From RBG-13-68-16 sp041494245 (GTDB taxonomy: Bacteria; Acidobacteriota; Thermoanaerobaculia; Thermoanaerobaculales; Thermoanaerobaculaceae), in contig JBGQAK010000001.1 in assembly GCA_041494245.1 (NCBI GenBank), positions 186,001 through 250,000 of the forward strand: DNA of 64,000 nt. Reading direction: 5' to 3'. Below the pieces are notes generated by a model that did not search any database, was not told the origin of the DNA, and saw only the letters and a program-made list of their open reading frames with translations. Below, in pieces: positions 36,404 through 45,695 of this stretch (the stretch's first letter is position 1; each line of letters opens with the position of its first letter). The translations under genes were made by a program, and so were the position numbers.

Positions 36404-38872
36404 TTGGCGACGACTTCTGTGGGCCCGGTGCTTTCTTCACAGGCGTTCCGGGACCGCTTCACCTACTACCTGCGCTACGTCCGCGGGCTGGAGCTCGCCG
36501 AGGCGCAACCGGCGGATCACCTCGCCGCCCTGCAGCTGACCATCCGGGAGGTGCTCATCGACCGCGCGGTGGCCACCCGACGCGCCCAAGTCGAGCGCGA
36601 GCCCAAGACCGTTTACTACCTCTCCCTGGAGTACCTATTGGGCAGGCTGGTGGACAACAACCTGATTGCCACGGGGCTGCGCGAGGTGGCCAGAGAGGCG
36701 ATAGCCGGACTGGGCCTCGATCTGGACTGCATCGTGGAGGAGGAGCCCGACCCGGGCCTCGGCAACGGCGGCCTCGGCCGGCTCGCAGCCTGCTTCCTGG
36801 AGTCGCTCGCCACGCTGGACTACCCGGCGCTCGGCTACGGGCTGCGCTACGACTTCGGCATTTTCCGGCAGGAGTTCGTTGACGGGTGGCAGCGCGAGCG
36901 ACCGGACACCTGGCTCAAGGGCGGCTATGCGTGGGAGATCGCCCGCCCGGACCTGACCGTCGCGGTGCACCTTGGCGGCACGCTCTCGACCGTTGCCGGC
37001 AAGGACGGGGAACCCAGGACGGTCTGGTCCGTCTCGCGGGTCCTTTACGGTGTGCCGCACGACGTGCTGGTGGCGGGTTACGGCACCCAGACCGTCTCGA
37101 TCCTGCGCCTCTGGAAGGCCGAAGCCCCCGACGAGTTCGACTACGACGTCTTCTCCAAGGGCGACTTCCTCGCGGCGGTGGAGGGGCGGGAGAGGGCCGA
37201 GGCGGTCACCAAGCTGCTCTACCCCTCCGACGAGGCGGAGGCGGGGCGCGAGCTGCGCCTCACCCAGGAGTACTTCCTCGTGGCGTGCTCGGTGGCCGAT
37301 GTGGTGCGCCGCTTTCGCGAGCGGCACGGCACGCGCTGGGAGCTGTTCCCGGAGAAGGTCGCCCTCCAGCTCAACGACACGCACCCCGCACTGGCGATCG
37401 CGGAGCTGATGCGCTTCTTCCTGGATGAGGTGGGGCTGCCCTGGGAGCGGGCCTGGACCCTTACCCGCGCGACCTGCGGCTACACCCAACACACGGTGCT
37501 CGCGGAGGCGCTCGAGACCTGGCCGGTCAACCTGGCGAACCGCCTCATCCCCCGCCACGTCCAGATCATCTTCGACATCAACAAGCGCTTCCTCGAGGAG
37601 GTCGGCACGCTCTATCCGGGGAACGCCGACCGGCTACGCAAGGTCTCCCTCGTGCAGGAGGATGGCGAGCGGCGCTTGCGTATGGCGCACCTGGCGATCG
37701 TCGGGAGCCACCGGGTCAACGGCGTGGCGCGACTCCACACCGAGCTCCTGAGGACCGAGGTCTTCAGGGAGTTCGCCCAGATGTGGCCGGATCGTTTCGT
37801 CTCGATCACCAATGGGATCACGCCCCGGCGATGGCTGCTGGCCTGCAACCCGCGCCTCGCCGCTGCAATCACCGCAAGGATCGGCGACGCATGGATCCGC
37901 GACCTCGAACGTTTGCGCGATCTGCTCCCCTTCGCCGAGGATCGAGCGTTCCAGGACGAGTTCCTTGCCATCAAGCGCGCCAACAAGGTCGACCTCGTCC
38001 CGGTCGTGCGCGAGCTGTGCGGCGTGACGATCGACCCGGACTCCCTCTTTGATGTCCAGGTCAAACGGATGCACGAGTACAAGCGGCAGCTGCTGAACGC
38101 AATGCACATCATCGCGCTTTACCGGCGCCTAAAGGACGGCCCACGCACCGAGGTGACGCCGCGGACGTTCATCTTTGGCGCCAAGGCCGCGCCCGCCTAC
38201 CGCATGGCAAAGCTCGTCATCCGGCTCATCAACGGGATCGCGGAGGTGATCAACGCTGACCCTGAGGTGAGTGGCAAGCTGAAGATGGTGTTCCTTCCCG
38301 ATTACCGCGTGACCATCGCGGGCGTCGTGATCCCCGCGGCCGACCTCTCCGAACAGATCTCGACCGCCGGGATGGAGGCCTCGGGAACCGGCAACATGAA
38401 GCTCGCGCTCAACGGCGCGCTCACCGTCGGCACCCTCGACGGCGCCAACATCGAGATCAGGGACGCGGTCGGCGAGGACAACATCTTCATCTTCGGGCAC
38501 ACCGCCGAGCAGGTGACCGAGCTGCGGCAACCGGGCCGCTACAACCCCTGGGATCTCATGCGCAACAACGCCGAGCTGGCCGGGGTCGTCGAGGCGCTGC
38601 GTGACGGGACGTTCGCCAACGGCGACGCGGCGATGCTGCGCGAGATCTGGTCGTCCCTGGTGGAGCACGGCGACCGGTTCATGCACCTGGCGGACTTCCG
38701 GTCGTACGCGGACGCACAGGCTCGGGCGGGGGCGCTTTTCGCCGACCGGCGGACCTGGGCCGCGAAGGCGATCCGCAACGTGGCGTGCATGGGCGTGTTT
38801 TCCTCGGACCGGGCGGTGCGGGAGTACGTCCGCGAGGTATGGAACCTCACCCCGGTCCCGCCCGCCGACTGA
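36404..38872 (+). CDS. glgP: Glycogen/starch alpha-glucan phosphorylase
   Basis: 822-aa phosphorylase that releases glucose-1-phosphate from alpha-1,4-glucans. Family landmarks: YLSLEYLLGRLVDNN, EEEPDPGLGNGGLGRLAACF, VALQLNDTHPALAIAELMR, and the PLP site EASGTGNMKLALNGALTVGT with Lys666 and TLDGANIEI after it. Length fits the bacterial GlgP type. The start is TTG 36404, supported by GGAGG 6 nt before it; TACAAT (36342-36347) may be the -10. No other glycogen genes are adjacent. Confidence 0.96.
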   Translation: MATTSVGPVLSSQAFRDRFTYYLRYVRGLELAEAQPADHLAALQLTIREVLIDRAVATRRAQVEREPKTVYYLSLEYLLGRLVDNNLIATGLREVAREAIAGLGLDLDCIVEEEPDPGLGNGGLGRLAACFLESLATLDYPALGYGLRYDFGIFRQEFVDGWQRERPDTWLKGGYAWEIARPDLTVAVHLGGTLSTVAGKDGEPRTVWSVSRVLYGVPHDVLVAGYGTQTVSILRLWKAEAPDEFDYDVFSKGDFLAAVEGRERAEAVTKLLYPSDEAEAGRELRLTQEYFLVACSVADVVRRFRERHGTRWELFPEKVALQLNDTHPALAIAELMRFFLDEVGLPWERAWTLTRATCGYTQHTVLAEALETWPVNLANRLIPRHVQIIFDINKRFLEEVGTLYPGNADRLRKVSLVQEDGERRLRMAHLAIVGSHRVNGVARLHTELLRTEVFREFAQMWPDRFVSITNGITPRRWLLACNPRLAAAITARIGDAWIRDLERLRDLLPFAEDRAFQDEFLAIKRANKVDLVPVVRELCGVTIDPDSLFDVQVKRMHEYKRQLLNAMHIIALYRRLKDGPRTEVTPRTFIFGAKAAPAYRMAKLVIRLINGIAEVINADPEVSGKLKMVFLPDYRVTIAGVVIPAADLSEQISTAGMEASGTGNMKLALNGALTVGTLDGANIEIRDAVGEDNIFIFGHTAEQVTELRQPGRYNPWDLMRNNAELAGVVEALRDGTFANGDAAMLREIWSSLVEHGDRFMHLADFRSYADAQARAGALFADRRTWAAKAIRNVACMGVFSSDRAVREYVREVWNLTPVPPAD

Positions 38873-38880
38873 CCCCGGTT

Positions 38881-39900
38881 CTACTGGTAGCGCTTGCGGA
38901 TTGTAGGGATGAGATAGCCGGAGAATGCGCGCTCGAGGTCGTACTGCGGCGCGTACCCCCAGTCGTTGCGCGCCGCGCTGTCGTCCACATCGGCGGGCCA
39001 GGCGTCCACGATCCCCTGGCGCTTGAGGTCGACGCTGTACGTGATCTCCGCACCTGGGAACCCCTTCAGCACGATCTGCCGGATCTCCTCGGCGGAGGGG
39101 TTGAAGGCACCGACGTTGTACACGGTGTGGTTGAGGCTCACCCTCGGGGCGGCGGCAAGGGTGAGGAGCGCCTCCACCCCGTCCGGCATCACCATGAACG
39201 GGATGCGCGTGTCTGGGCGGACGAAGCAGGCGTAGGGGCGGCCCTGCGCTGCGGCGTGGATCATCTCGGGGGCGTAGTCGGAGGTGCCCCCCGAGGGGAC
39301 GGTCACCGCCGAGATGAGACCGGGGAAGCGCAGGCTGCGGAAGTCCACCTTGCCGGCGAGCGGCTCGGCGGCAAGCTGCTTGTAGCGCTTCGCGTAGTAG
39401 CGCCCCATGTGCTCGCAGTAGAGCTTGTTGCACCCGTACATCGTGGTCGGCTTGGTCCACTCGTTCTCGGTGACCTTGCCGACGCGCATCTTGGTGTCGA
39501 CGTCGGGCAGGCCATAGGCCGCGATCGACGACGGGTACATGAACACCACCGGGCGCCCGTGGGACTCCCCTTGCTTCTGGGCGAACTCGAGCAGGTTCAT
39601 GGTGCCCTCGACGTTGACATGGTGCGCGGTCATCGGCGTGAACTCGGAGCGCGTCGACAGCAGCGCGGCGAGGTGGAACACGTGGTCCACCTCGTACTCG
39701 GAGAGGATCCGCTCCAGGAGGTTGGTATCCAGGATGGAGCCGATGAACTCCTGGTGCACCAGCTTCCCGAGGTCCGCCTCGAGAGGCTTGACGTCGAGCG
39801 TGATGACCGGGTGATCGTTGTCCTCGGCGAAGCGGGTGATCAGGCCGTGGCCGATCTCGCCGGACGCGCCGGTGATGAACACGACGGGCTTGCGCAGCAT
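38881..39900 (-). CDS. tdh: NAD-dependent L-threonine 3-dehydrogenase, SDR (epimerase-like) type
   Basis: 339-aa extended-SDR enzyme. NAD loop FITGASGEIGHG (8-19), VFHLAALLSTRSE, catalytic PSSIAAYG and YGCNK (Tyr/Lys pair), then FRSLRFPGLISA, SGGTSDYAPEMI and TRIPFMVMPDGVEAL, which together are typical of the UDP-galactose-epimerase-like threonine dehydrogenases. It oxidises L-threonine to 2-amino-3-ketobutyrate. Another sugar epimerase is the alternative, and polysaccharide genes lie next door, but the motifs favour TDH. No kbl (2-amino-3-ketobutyrate ligase) gene is in the window. Confidence 0.82.
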   Translation of the reverse strand: MLRKPVVFITGASGEIGHGLITRFAEDNDHPVITLDVKPLEADLGKLVHQEFIGSILDTNLLERILSEYEVDHVFHLAALLSTRSEFTPMTAHHVNVEGTMNLLEFAQKQGESHGRPVVFMYPSSIAAYGLPDVDTKMRVGKVTENEWTKPTTMYGCNKLYCEHMGRYYAKRYKQLAAEPLAGKVDFRSLRFPGLISAVTVPSGGTSDYAPEMIHAAAQGRPYACFVRPDTRIPFMVMPDGVEALLTLAAAPRVSLNHTVYNVGAFNPSAEEIRQIVLKGFPGAEITYSVDLKRQGIVDAWPADVDDSAARNDWGYAPQYDLERAFSGYLIPTIRKRYQ

Positions 39901-40033
39901 GGGTAACCTCCCTGGGCGATACGAGTCGAGGGCCCGCTCGCGGCGTGCAGGCGCACGGTGTGAAAGGTATCACAAAGTTCCGCGGCGGCCGCCATCCACC
40001 ACCGCTCGTGCCCGTGCATCTGGAGGTGCCACA

Positions 40034-41494
40034 ATGCGAGGCGTGCAGGGCTCCGGTGCTGCCGATCGCGACGCCGTGACGCTTCCGGCGCTCGCCATCG
40101 TGGGCGGGAGCGGTGCGGCGCTGCTGGCGACCCTGGCGGCACGCGCCGTCATGGCGAGGGCGCTCGCGCCCGCCGAGCTGGGGTTCGTCCTGCTCGGGGT
40201 GGCCGTGGTGTCGGGGGTGGGCGGCGTCGCCAGCCTCGGCCTCGCCTCCGCCGCCGGGCGCCGGGTGGCCGAGTTGCGGGCCGCGGGGAGGATCGGGCAT
40301 GCGCAGGCGAGCGGCCGGAGCGCCCTCGCCATCGCCCTGGCGGGCGGAGCGGCCGCGACGGCGGTGCTCTGGGCGGTCGCAGCGGCGCTCACACTCCTGC
40401 CGCGCTCCGGCTCCCTCCCCGGTGTGCTTGGGGTCCTGGCCCCGGTGGCGCTCGGCCTCGCCCCCGGACTCGCGATGGTGGGTGTCGCCCGCGGGTTCGG
40501 TGACTTTCTGGGACGACCGCTGATCAGGGACGCGGCCGGCGGGGTGCTCCGGCTGGCCGCGATCGCCTTCGCGGTGAGCACGGGGGGCGGAACACGCTGG
40601 ATCGCCCTCGGCTTCACGGCGGGGTCGCTGGCGGGCGAGCTCGGCTTCGTCGCCTACGGTGCCCGCCGCGGATGGCTGCGGAGGGCGGACGTGAACGGTT
40701 GGGACCGCGAGCTGTGGCGGGGGTTGCGCCCGTTCTCTTTGATGGAGGTGCTCAACCAGCTCACCCAGTGGGTGGACATGCTCGTCCTCGGTGCGCTCGG
40801 GGCTCCTGCGGCGGTCGGGTTCTACGGTGTCGCGCGCAGCCTCTCGAGGGCCCTCGAGATTGTGCACCTCTCGGCCGCGCACAGTTTCCTCCCCTCGGCC
40901 ACGGCCGCCCTCCACGCCGGGGGGCGCGAGAGGTTCATCCGGATCTACGTGCGGACCAGGACGTTGATGTTCGCGCTGCTTTGGCCGTTCCTGGCCGTGT
41001 CCATCGCCACACCCGCCGTCGTCATCCTGCCGCTGTTCGGCGCGAGCTACCTGCCGGCGGCGCCGGTGCTTCGGGTGCTCGCATCGGCTCTGTTGGTGCA
41101 GGTTGTCTTCGGCTACAAGGACCTCGCGCTGGTCGCGCTCGGCAGCGCCGCGTCCACGGCGCGCATCGGCGCGTTCTCGTTCGTCGCAGGGGTGCTTGTG
41201 ATGCTCGCCCTGGTCCCCCGGCTCGGAGGGAGCGGGGCCGCGGCGGGCGTGCTGGTGTTGGCGGCCGTGAAGGGGATCGCGCAGGCACACGTGCTCTCGC
41301 GCACCGCCGGCATCCGTCCCTGGGGGGAGGACGTTCCTCCGGTCGTCCTGGCAGCGGCAGCGCTGACCGTGGCGGCGTGGCTGCTCTCCCTGCTCGCGGG
41401 TAGCGGCGCCAGCGCGACGGCCACGGCGGTGGGCGGTGCGGCCGCCTCGGGTTCGCTCCTCGTGTTCTTCTCGCTGGTCCGGAGCGGGCGGTAG
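40034..41494 (+). CDS. Polysaccharide flippase (Wzx/MATE-like)
   Basis: 486-aa integral membrane protein with about 12-14 hydrophobic segments and polysaccharide-biosynthesis-family features: ARAVMARALAPAELGFVLLG at the N-terminus, PFSLMEVLNQLTQWVDMLVL in the middle and GAPAAVGFYGVARSLSRALE. Such proteins flip lipid-linked oligosaccharides across the inner membrane. ATG 40034 is supported by GGAGG 7 nt upstream; an upstream open stretch is shadow. It converges on three glycosyltransferase genes, which together suggest a surface glycan unit. Confidence 0.88.
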   Translation: MRGVQGSGAADRDAVTLPALAIVGGSGAALLATLAARAVMARALAPAELGFVLLGVAVVSGVGGVASLGLASAAGRRVAELRAAGRIGHAQASGRSALAIALAGGAAATAVLWAVAAALTLLPRSGSLPGVLGVLAPVALGLAPGLAMVGVARGFGDFLGRPLIRDAAGGVLRLAAIAFAVSTGGGTRWIALGFTAGSLAGELGFVAYGARRGWLRRADVNGWDRELWRGLRPFSLMEVLNQLTQWVDMLVLGALGAPAAVGFYGVARSLSRALEIVHLSAAHSFLPSATAALHAGGRERFIRIYVRTRTLMFALLWPFLAVSIATPAVVILPLFGASYLPAAPVLRVLASALLVQVVFGYKDLALVALGSAASTARIGAFSFVAGVLVMLALVPRLGGSGAAAGVLVLAAVKGIAQAHVLSRTAGIRPWGEDVPPVVLAAAALTVAAWLLSLLAGSGASATATAVGGAAASGSLLVFFSLVRSGR

Positions 41495-41513
41495 GGCGCC
41501 GGCCGGGGCTCGG

Positions 41514-42698
41514 CTACACGCACCGGATCTCGATGGCCCGGCGGTAAAGCGCTTGCGCGCGCTCGGCGACCCGGGCGCAGCTGTGGTCGGCCACCCTCGC
41601 CCGCCCGCGCTCGACAATCGTCCTTCGAAGCTCCGGCTCCCCGGCGAGACGCACAGCGGCCGAGGCGAACTCCTGCGCGGTGCTGGCCAGCAGAGCCCCG
41701 TCGCCGTCCATGGTGACCAGCCCCTCGCCCGCGACGGCTGAGGCGACGACCGGCACGCCGGTGGCCCACGCCTCGAGGATTCGCATCCGGACGCCGGAGC
41801 CGGCGCGCAGGGGGACCAGGACGACGGCGCGCGGGTCGTAGAGGGAGGCGGCGGTCTCGACGCGGCCGTGGCGTTCGATCGAGAGGTCCCCCTCATACCC
41901 GAGGGTGTCGGAGCCGGGGCCGGCCAGGTGAAGGACCGCGTGCGGTGCGAGGCGCCGCAGGGTCGGCCAGACATCCCCGACCAGCCAGCGAATGCCGTCG
42001 CGGTTGGGTAACCAGTCGAACGATCCGACACAGAGAAAAGGTGGCGCGCCACGCAGCGTCAGCGGCGCCACGTGCGCCTCGGGCGCGAGGGGAGCCGGGA
42101 GCACCTCCACCCGAGCTCGCGGCGCGAGGGCGCGCAGGACGTCTGCATCGCTCTCGGTGATCGCCGCCACGAGATCTGCGCTGGCGCAGGCCGCCGCCTC
42201 GAAACGGGCCGACCGATGGCTCTCCAGGCGCGCAGCCCAGCGCAGCGGTACCGGTAGCAGCGACGCGACGCGCGCCAGAAGGAGCGACTCGACGTTTTGC
42301 TGGCGCAACACAACCGCGCTCCGCCCCGCAGTGCGCGGGATCAGCCAGGCAAGGTGGAGCTGCTCGAGGTGCACCACGTCAGGGGTGAAGCGCAGCATCT
42401 CCTCTTCCACGGCTCGCTCGAGGGCTGCCGTCCGGTAGCGCGCGACCGCGAGAGGGCGGCGCGTCAGCAGGCTCGGGAGCACCCGAGCCCATGACCTCGG
42501 CCGGCGTGCCACATGCCGAACGGAATAGGGAGACGGCCTCCCGGTGGTGGGAGGCGTACCCTGCGCGACCACGCGCACGCTCACCCCCGCCTCGGACAAG
42601 CCGCGCAGGAGCCCGTGGAGCGCCAGGCTGCCGCCTCCAATCGGCGGGAACGGGGGCTTGCTCGCCACCGCGAGGACGCGCAGGGGGCCGCCACCCAT
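41514..42698 (-). CDS. Glycosyltransferase, family 4 (GT-B) type
   Basis: 394-aa GT-B glycosyltransferase. N-terminal PPFPPIGGGSLALHGLLRGL (acceptor-side glycine motif), a middle HLEQLHLAWLIPRTAG, and C-terminal FLCVGSFDWLPNRDGIRWLV with nucleotide-sugar region RAGSGVRMRILEAWATGVPV (E-x7-E type). It probably adds one sugar to the glycan carrier built by this cluster. Start 3 nt after the stop of the neighbouring glycosyltransferase, so co-transcribed. Sugar donor unknown. Confidence 0.88.
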   Translation of the reverse strand: MGGGPLRVLAVASKPPFPPIGGGSLALHGLLRGLSEAGVSVRVVAQGTPPTTGRPSPYSVRHVARRPRSWARVLPSLLTRRPLAVARYRTAALERAVEEEMLRFTPDVVHLEQLHLAWLIPRTAGRSAVVLRQQNVESLLLARVASLLPVPLRWAARLESHRSARFEAAACASADLVAAITESDADVLRALAPRARVEVLPAPLAPEAHVAPLTLRGAPPFLCVGSFDWLPNRDGIRWLVGDVWPTLRRLAPHAVLHLAGPGSDTLGYEGDLSIERHGRVETAASLYDPRAVVLVPLRAGSGVRMRILEAWATGVPVVASAVAGEGLVTMDGDGALLASTAQEFASAAVRLAGEPELRRTIVERGRARVADHSCARVAERAQALYRRAIEIRCV

Positions 42699-42701
42699 CG
42701 G

Positions 42702-43610
42702 TCAGGCCCGCCCGCGTGCCGGGGTTCCGGCCAGGCGCGCTGCGTACGTGCGGCACTCGCCGGCCAGCGAGGCAACGTGGCCGAGCACCACTACCGGCGA
42801 AGACCAGGCCAGCTCGGGGAGGAGGCTGGCGCGCCAGCAGCGGGCGGTGGTCAGCGCGAGGATGCGTGTCAGACGGATCGGGAGGAGCGAGACCAGGAGG
42901 TAGGCGAGGTGGAGGGAGCGCCGGTTCCCGTACCGGTCGGCACGCAGCTCCCCGAACAGCACACCGCGGCGGTGGCGTTCCTCGAGCAGCTCGCGGAGGC
43001 TCTGGCCGTGGTCGTGGACGACGACGGCGCGCGGCTCGAACCAGAGCACGTGGCCGAGGGCACGCGCCTTCCACGAGAAGCTCACGTCGCCCAGGAGCAG
43101 ATCTCCGTGGAAGGGGCCGATCTTGACGAAGTCCCGCCTCGCGCACAGGAGGCTCGCGGTGGGGGCGTTGTCCACCGGCCGGGGGCGCCCTCCCGGAAGC
43201 CAGGTGGAGAACTTGCACAGGTGGTTTCCGACGTCGACCCAGCGGCGGCCGTGACAGGCGATCGAACCGACGGTGATGCAGCCAGTCATCAGGTGGCTCT
43301 CCACCAGCGTCTCGAGCCACCGCGGGTGCGGGTAGACGTCCGGGTCCGTGAACACCAGGATCTCGCCACGGGAGATTTCGACACCCCGGTTGCGCGCGGC
43401 GTGGGGGAGCAGCCGCCGATCGCTGTGCTCGTAGCGCACCTCGGGGAAGCGCTTGCGCACGATGCGCTCGGCCGCCGCGTCGGGGCTCGAATCGACCACC
43501 ACGGTTTCGAAGCCGATGAAGCTCTGCGCCCGCAGCGCCTCCAGGCTCCCGGCGATCGTCCTCTCGGAGCGGTAGGCGGGGGTGACGACCGAGACCGCCG
43601 GGGAGCTCAT
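42702..43610 (-). CDS. Glycosyltransferase, family 2 (GT-A) type
   Basis: 302-aa GT2 enzyme from ATG 43610: SVVTPAYRSERTIAGSLEAL, VVVDSSPDAAAERI, and the metal-binding segment ILVFTDPDVYPHPRWLE (DPD for the usual DxD), then GDVSFSWKARALGH. The C-terminus has a hydrophobic helix (LAYLLVSLLPIRLTRILALT) that may attach it to the membrane. The ATG overlaps the stop of the next glycosyltransferase (ATGA). The long open frame upstream of this ATG is shadow. Confidence 0.87.
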   Translation of the reverse strand: MSSPAVSVVTPAYRSERTIAGSLEALRAQSFIGFETVVVDSSPDAAAERIVRKRFPEVRYEHSDRRLLPHAARNRGVEISRGEILVFTDPDVYPHPRWLETLVESHLMTGCITVGSIACHGRRWVDVGNHLCKFSTWLPGGRPRPVDNAPTASLLCARRDFVKIGPFHGDLLLGDVSFSWKARALGHVLWFEPRAVVVHDHGQSLRELLEERHRRGVLFGELRADRYGNRRSLHLAYLLVSLLPIRLTRILALTTARCWRASLLPELAWSSPVVVLGHVASLAGECRTYAARLAGTPARGRA

Positions 43611-44569
43611 CCCGGGTCCGCGGTCGCCACTGGCCGGGGCTCGTTGAGCTCGTACGCGGTGAATCGACGCTCGGCGTCGCCGGGCCCGAACACCAACCCG
43701 ACGGCCTGCCCGGCGGCGGCGCACAGCTGCACCACGTACACCAGCGCCGCGTTGCGCATGAAGAGGCCGAGGAAGGCATGCCGGTGCCGCGCAAGGAAAC
43801 GGGAGAAGTGCGCCATGAAGTACAGCGGGATCACCGGCGTCAGCACGACATAGGCGAGGCGACGGGCGGGGGACCAGCGCATGTGGTGTGCGCGGGCGTG
43901 CCCGTAGCAGCGGTTGAAGAGGAAGTAGCCGCGCGCGATGGTCGCGAAGTTGGTCTCGTTGAGGTGGTCGAGCTTCGCGTCCGGCTCGGTGGCGAACCGG
44001 AAGCCGTCGGCGCGCAGCCTCGCCAGGAGCACCATGTCGGTCCCCAGCAGCACGTCGAGGTCCCCGTCGTACCGCAGCAGGGCCTCGCGCCTGAAGGAGG
44101 AGTTGTGCCCCGCGACGAGGTTGGCCTCGCCCCGTGCCAGCGGGGGGTAGAACAAGCCGTAGCTGAGGAGGCCGATGATGTCGCTCCGGCCGATGCCGGG
44201 GTTGCCGTTGTGCACTTCCCCACCGACCGCCGCCCACGGTTCGCGGTGGGCGGCGATCACCGCCCCCGCCCAGCCGGGTCGCACACTGCAGTGCTCCTCC
44301 AGGAACGCCACAACCGGCGCCCGGGCCTGGCGCACCGCCGCCGCACGGGCGCGTCCGAAGGTCGTCTCCCGGGGCACCCCGATGTGCCTGACGCAGGGGT
44401 GGTCGCTCCCGGGCACCGGCGGCAGGCCCTCGGGAGCCCCGTCGACGAGCAGCACCTCGAGACGATCGACCGGATCCTGCGCGAGGATGGAGCGCAGGCA
44501 AGCTGCGGCACGCTCACGCAACGCGCCGACCACCACGATCACCGAGAGCACGGGAGGAGCGCCGCTCAT
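43607..44569 (-). CDS. Glycosyltransferase, family 2 (GT-A) type
   Basis: 320-aa GT2-like enzyme: VLSVIVVVGALRERAAACLR, EVLLVDGAPEGLPPVP, VVAFLEEHCSVRPGWAGAVI (the EEH replaces the common DxD metal motif), AGHNSSFRREALLRYDGDLD and GTDMVLLARLRADG. C-terminal hydrophobic helices (LAYVVLTPVIPLYFMAHF, AALVYVVQLCAAAGQAVG) suggest membrane association. First gene of the three-glycosyltransferase run; starts 16 nt after the aldolase stop, so it may be read through from fbaB. Confidence 0.83.
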   Translation of the reverse strand: MSGAPPVLSVIVVVGALRERAAACLRSILAQDPVDRLEVLLVDGAPEGLPPVPGSDHPCVRHIGVPRETTFGRARAAAVRQARAPVVAFLEEHCSVRPGWAGAVIAAHREPWAAVGGEVHNGNPGIGRSDIIGLLSYGLFYPPLARGEANLVAGHNSSFRREALLRYDGDLDVLLGTDMVLLARLRADGFRFATEPDAKLDHLNETNFATIARGYFLFNRCYGHARAHHMRWSPARRLAYVVLTPVIPLYFMAHFSRFLARHRHAFLGLFMRNAALVYVVQLCAAAGQAVGLVFGPGDAERRFTAYELNEPRPVATADPG

Positions 44570-44585
44570 CGCGCCCGCGCTGCAC

Positions 44586-45635
44586 TCACGCGACCGTGAC
44601 CTCTTTGCAGAGGTAGACGTCCTGGATCGCGTGCAGCAGCTCGACCCCTTGCGCCGTCGGCTTCTGGAACGCCTTCCGGCCGGAGATCAGCCCTGTGCCG
44701 CCGGCGCGCTTGTTGACCACGGCCGTAAGCACCGCCTGGGCGAGGTCGTTCTTGCCCGAGGCGCCGCCGGAGTTGATCAGCGGCGAGCGCCCCATGAAGC
44801 AATTGACCAGCTGCCAGCGCGTCCATTCGATCGGGTTGTCGGTGGCGAGCTTCTCGTAGACGAGCGGGTTGGTGTGGCCGAACTTGATGGCGCCAAAGCC
44901 GTTGTTGCTGTCGGGGAGCTTCTGCTTGATGATGTCGGCCTCGATCGTAACGCCGATGTGGTTGGCCTGACCGGTCAGGTCGGCGGCGGTGTTGTAGTCC
45001 ACGCCGTCCTTCTTGAACGCCGAGTTGCGCAGGTAGCACCACAACACCGTGAACATTCCGAGCTCGTGGGCGTGGGCGAACGCCTCGGAGACTTCCTGGA
45101 TCTGCCGGCGCGACTCGGATGATCCGAAGTAGATCGTGGCGCCAACTGCGGAGGCGCCCATGTCGAACGCTTGGTCCACATTGGCGTACAGCGTCTGGTC
45201 GTAGGTGAGCGGGTAGGTGAGCGTCTCGTTGTGGTTGATCTTGAGGATGAACGGGATTCTGTGGGCGTAGCGGCGCGCCACGGAGCCGAGCGCGCCGAGC
45301 GTCGACGCCACCGCATTGCACCCGCCCTCGAGGGCGAGCTTCACGATGTTCTCAGGGTCGAAGTAGGCAGGGTTGGGCGCGAACGAGGCCGCACCCGAGT
45401 GCTCGATCCCCTGGTCCACTGGCAGGATGGAGAGGTGGCCCGTGCCGGCGAGCCTGCCCGTGTTGAACAGCCAGGAGAGGCTGCGCAGCACGTTGATGGG
45501 GCGGTCCGATGGCACGAGGACGCGGTCCACGAAGTCGGGTCCCGGCAGGTGCAGCATCGCCTTGGGGATGCCCTGGCACTTGTATTCGAGCAGCGCTGCT
45601 TTGTCGGCGAGATGCTTGCGGATGGTCTCGATCAT
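44586..45635 (-). CDS. fbaB: Class I fructose-bisphosphate aldolase, FbaB/DhnA type
   Basis: 349-aa Schiff-base aldolase that splits fructose-1,6-bisphosphate. Family landmarks: HLSILPVDQGIEHSGAASF, ENIVKLALEGGCNAVASTLG, FILKINHNETL, ATIYFGSSESRRQI, and EADIIKQKLPDSNNGFGAI containing the lysine expected to form the Schiff base; FMGRSPLINSGGASG and GLISGRKAFQKP bind phosphate. It works in glycolysis/gluconeogenesis. ATG 45635 has TGGAGGACACGGCC before it. Upstream, TAGAAT lies on the minus strand at 45663-45658 without a matching -35. Confidence 0.95.
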   Translation of the reverse strand: MIETIRKHLADKAALLEYKCQGIPKAMLHLPGPDFVDRVLVPSDRPINVLRSLSWLFNTGRLAGTGHLSILPVDQGIEHSGAASFAPNPAYFDPENIVKLALEGGCNAVASTLGALGSVARRYAHRIPFILKINHNETLTYPLTYDQTLYANVDQAFDMGASAVGATIYFGSSESRRQIQEVSEAFAHAHELGMFTVLWCYLRNSAFKKDGVDYNTAADLTGQANHIGVTIEADIIKQKLPDSNNGFGAIKFGHTNPLVYEKLATDNPIEWTRWQLVNCFMGRSPLINSGGASGKNDLAQAVLTAVVNKRAGGTGLISGRKAFQKPTAQGVELLHAIQDVYLCKEVTVA

Positions 45636-45695
45636 GGCCGTGTCCTCCAGCGGCCAGATTCTAGCGCCGTTTTGGCTGACGAGAATGTCGTTTGA

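Noticed and set aside
38129..42052. A 1307-codon open frame on the minus strand
   Set aside because: It crosses the ends of four well-supported genes and is Arg/Pro-rich throughout; only parts of it in other frames are real genes.
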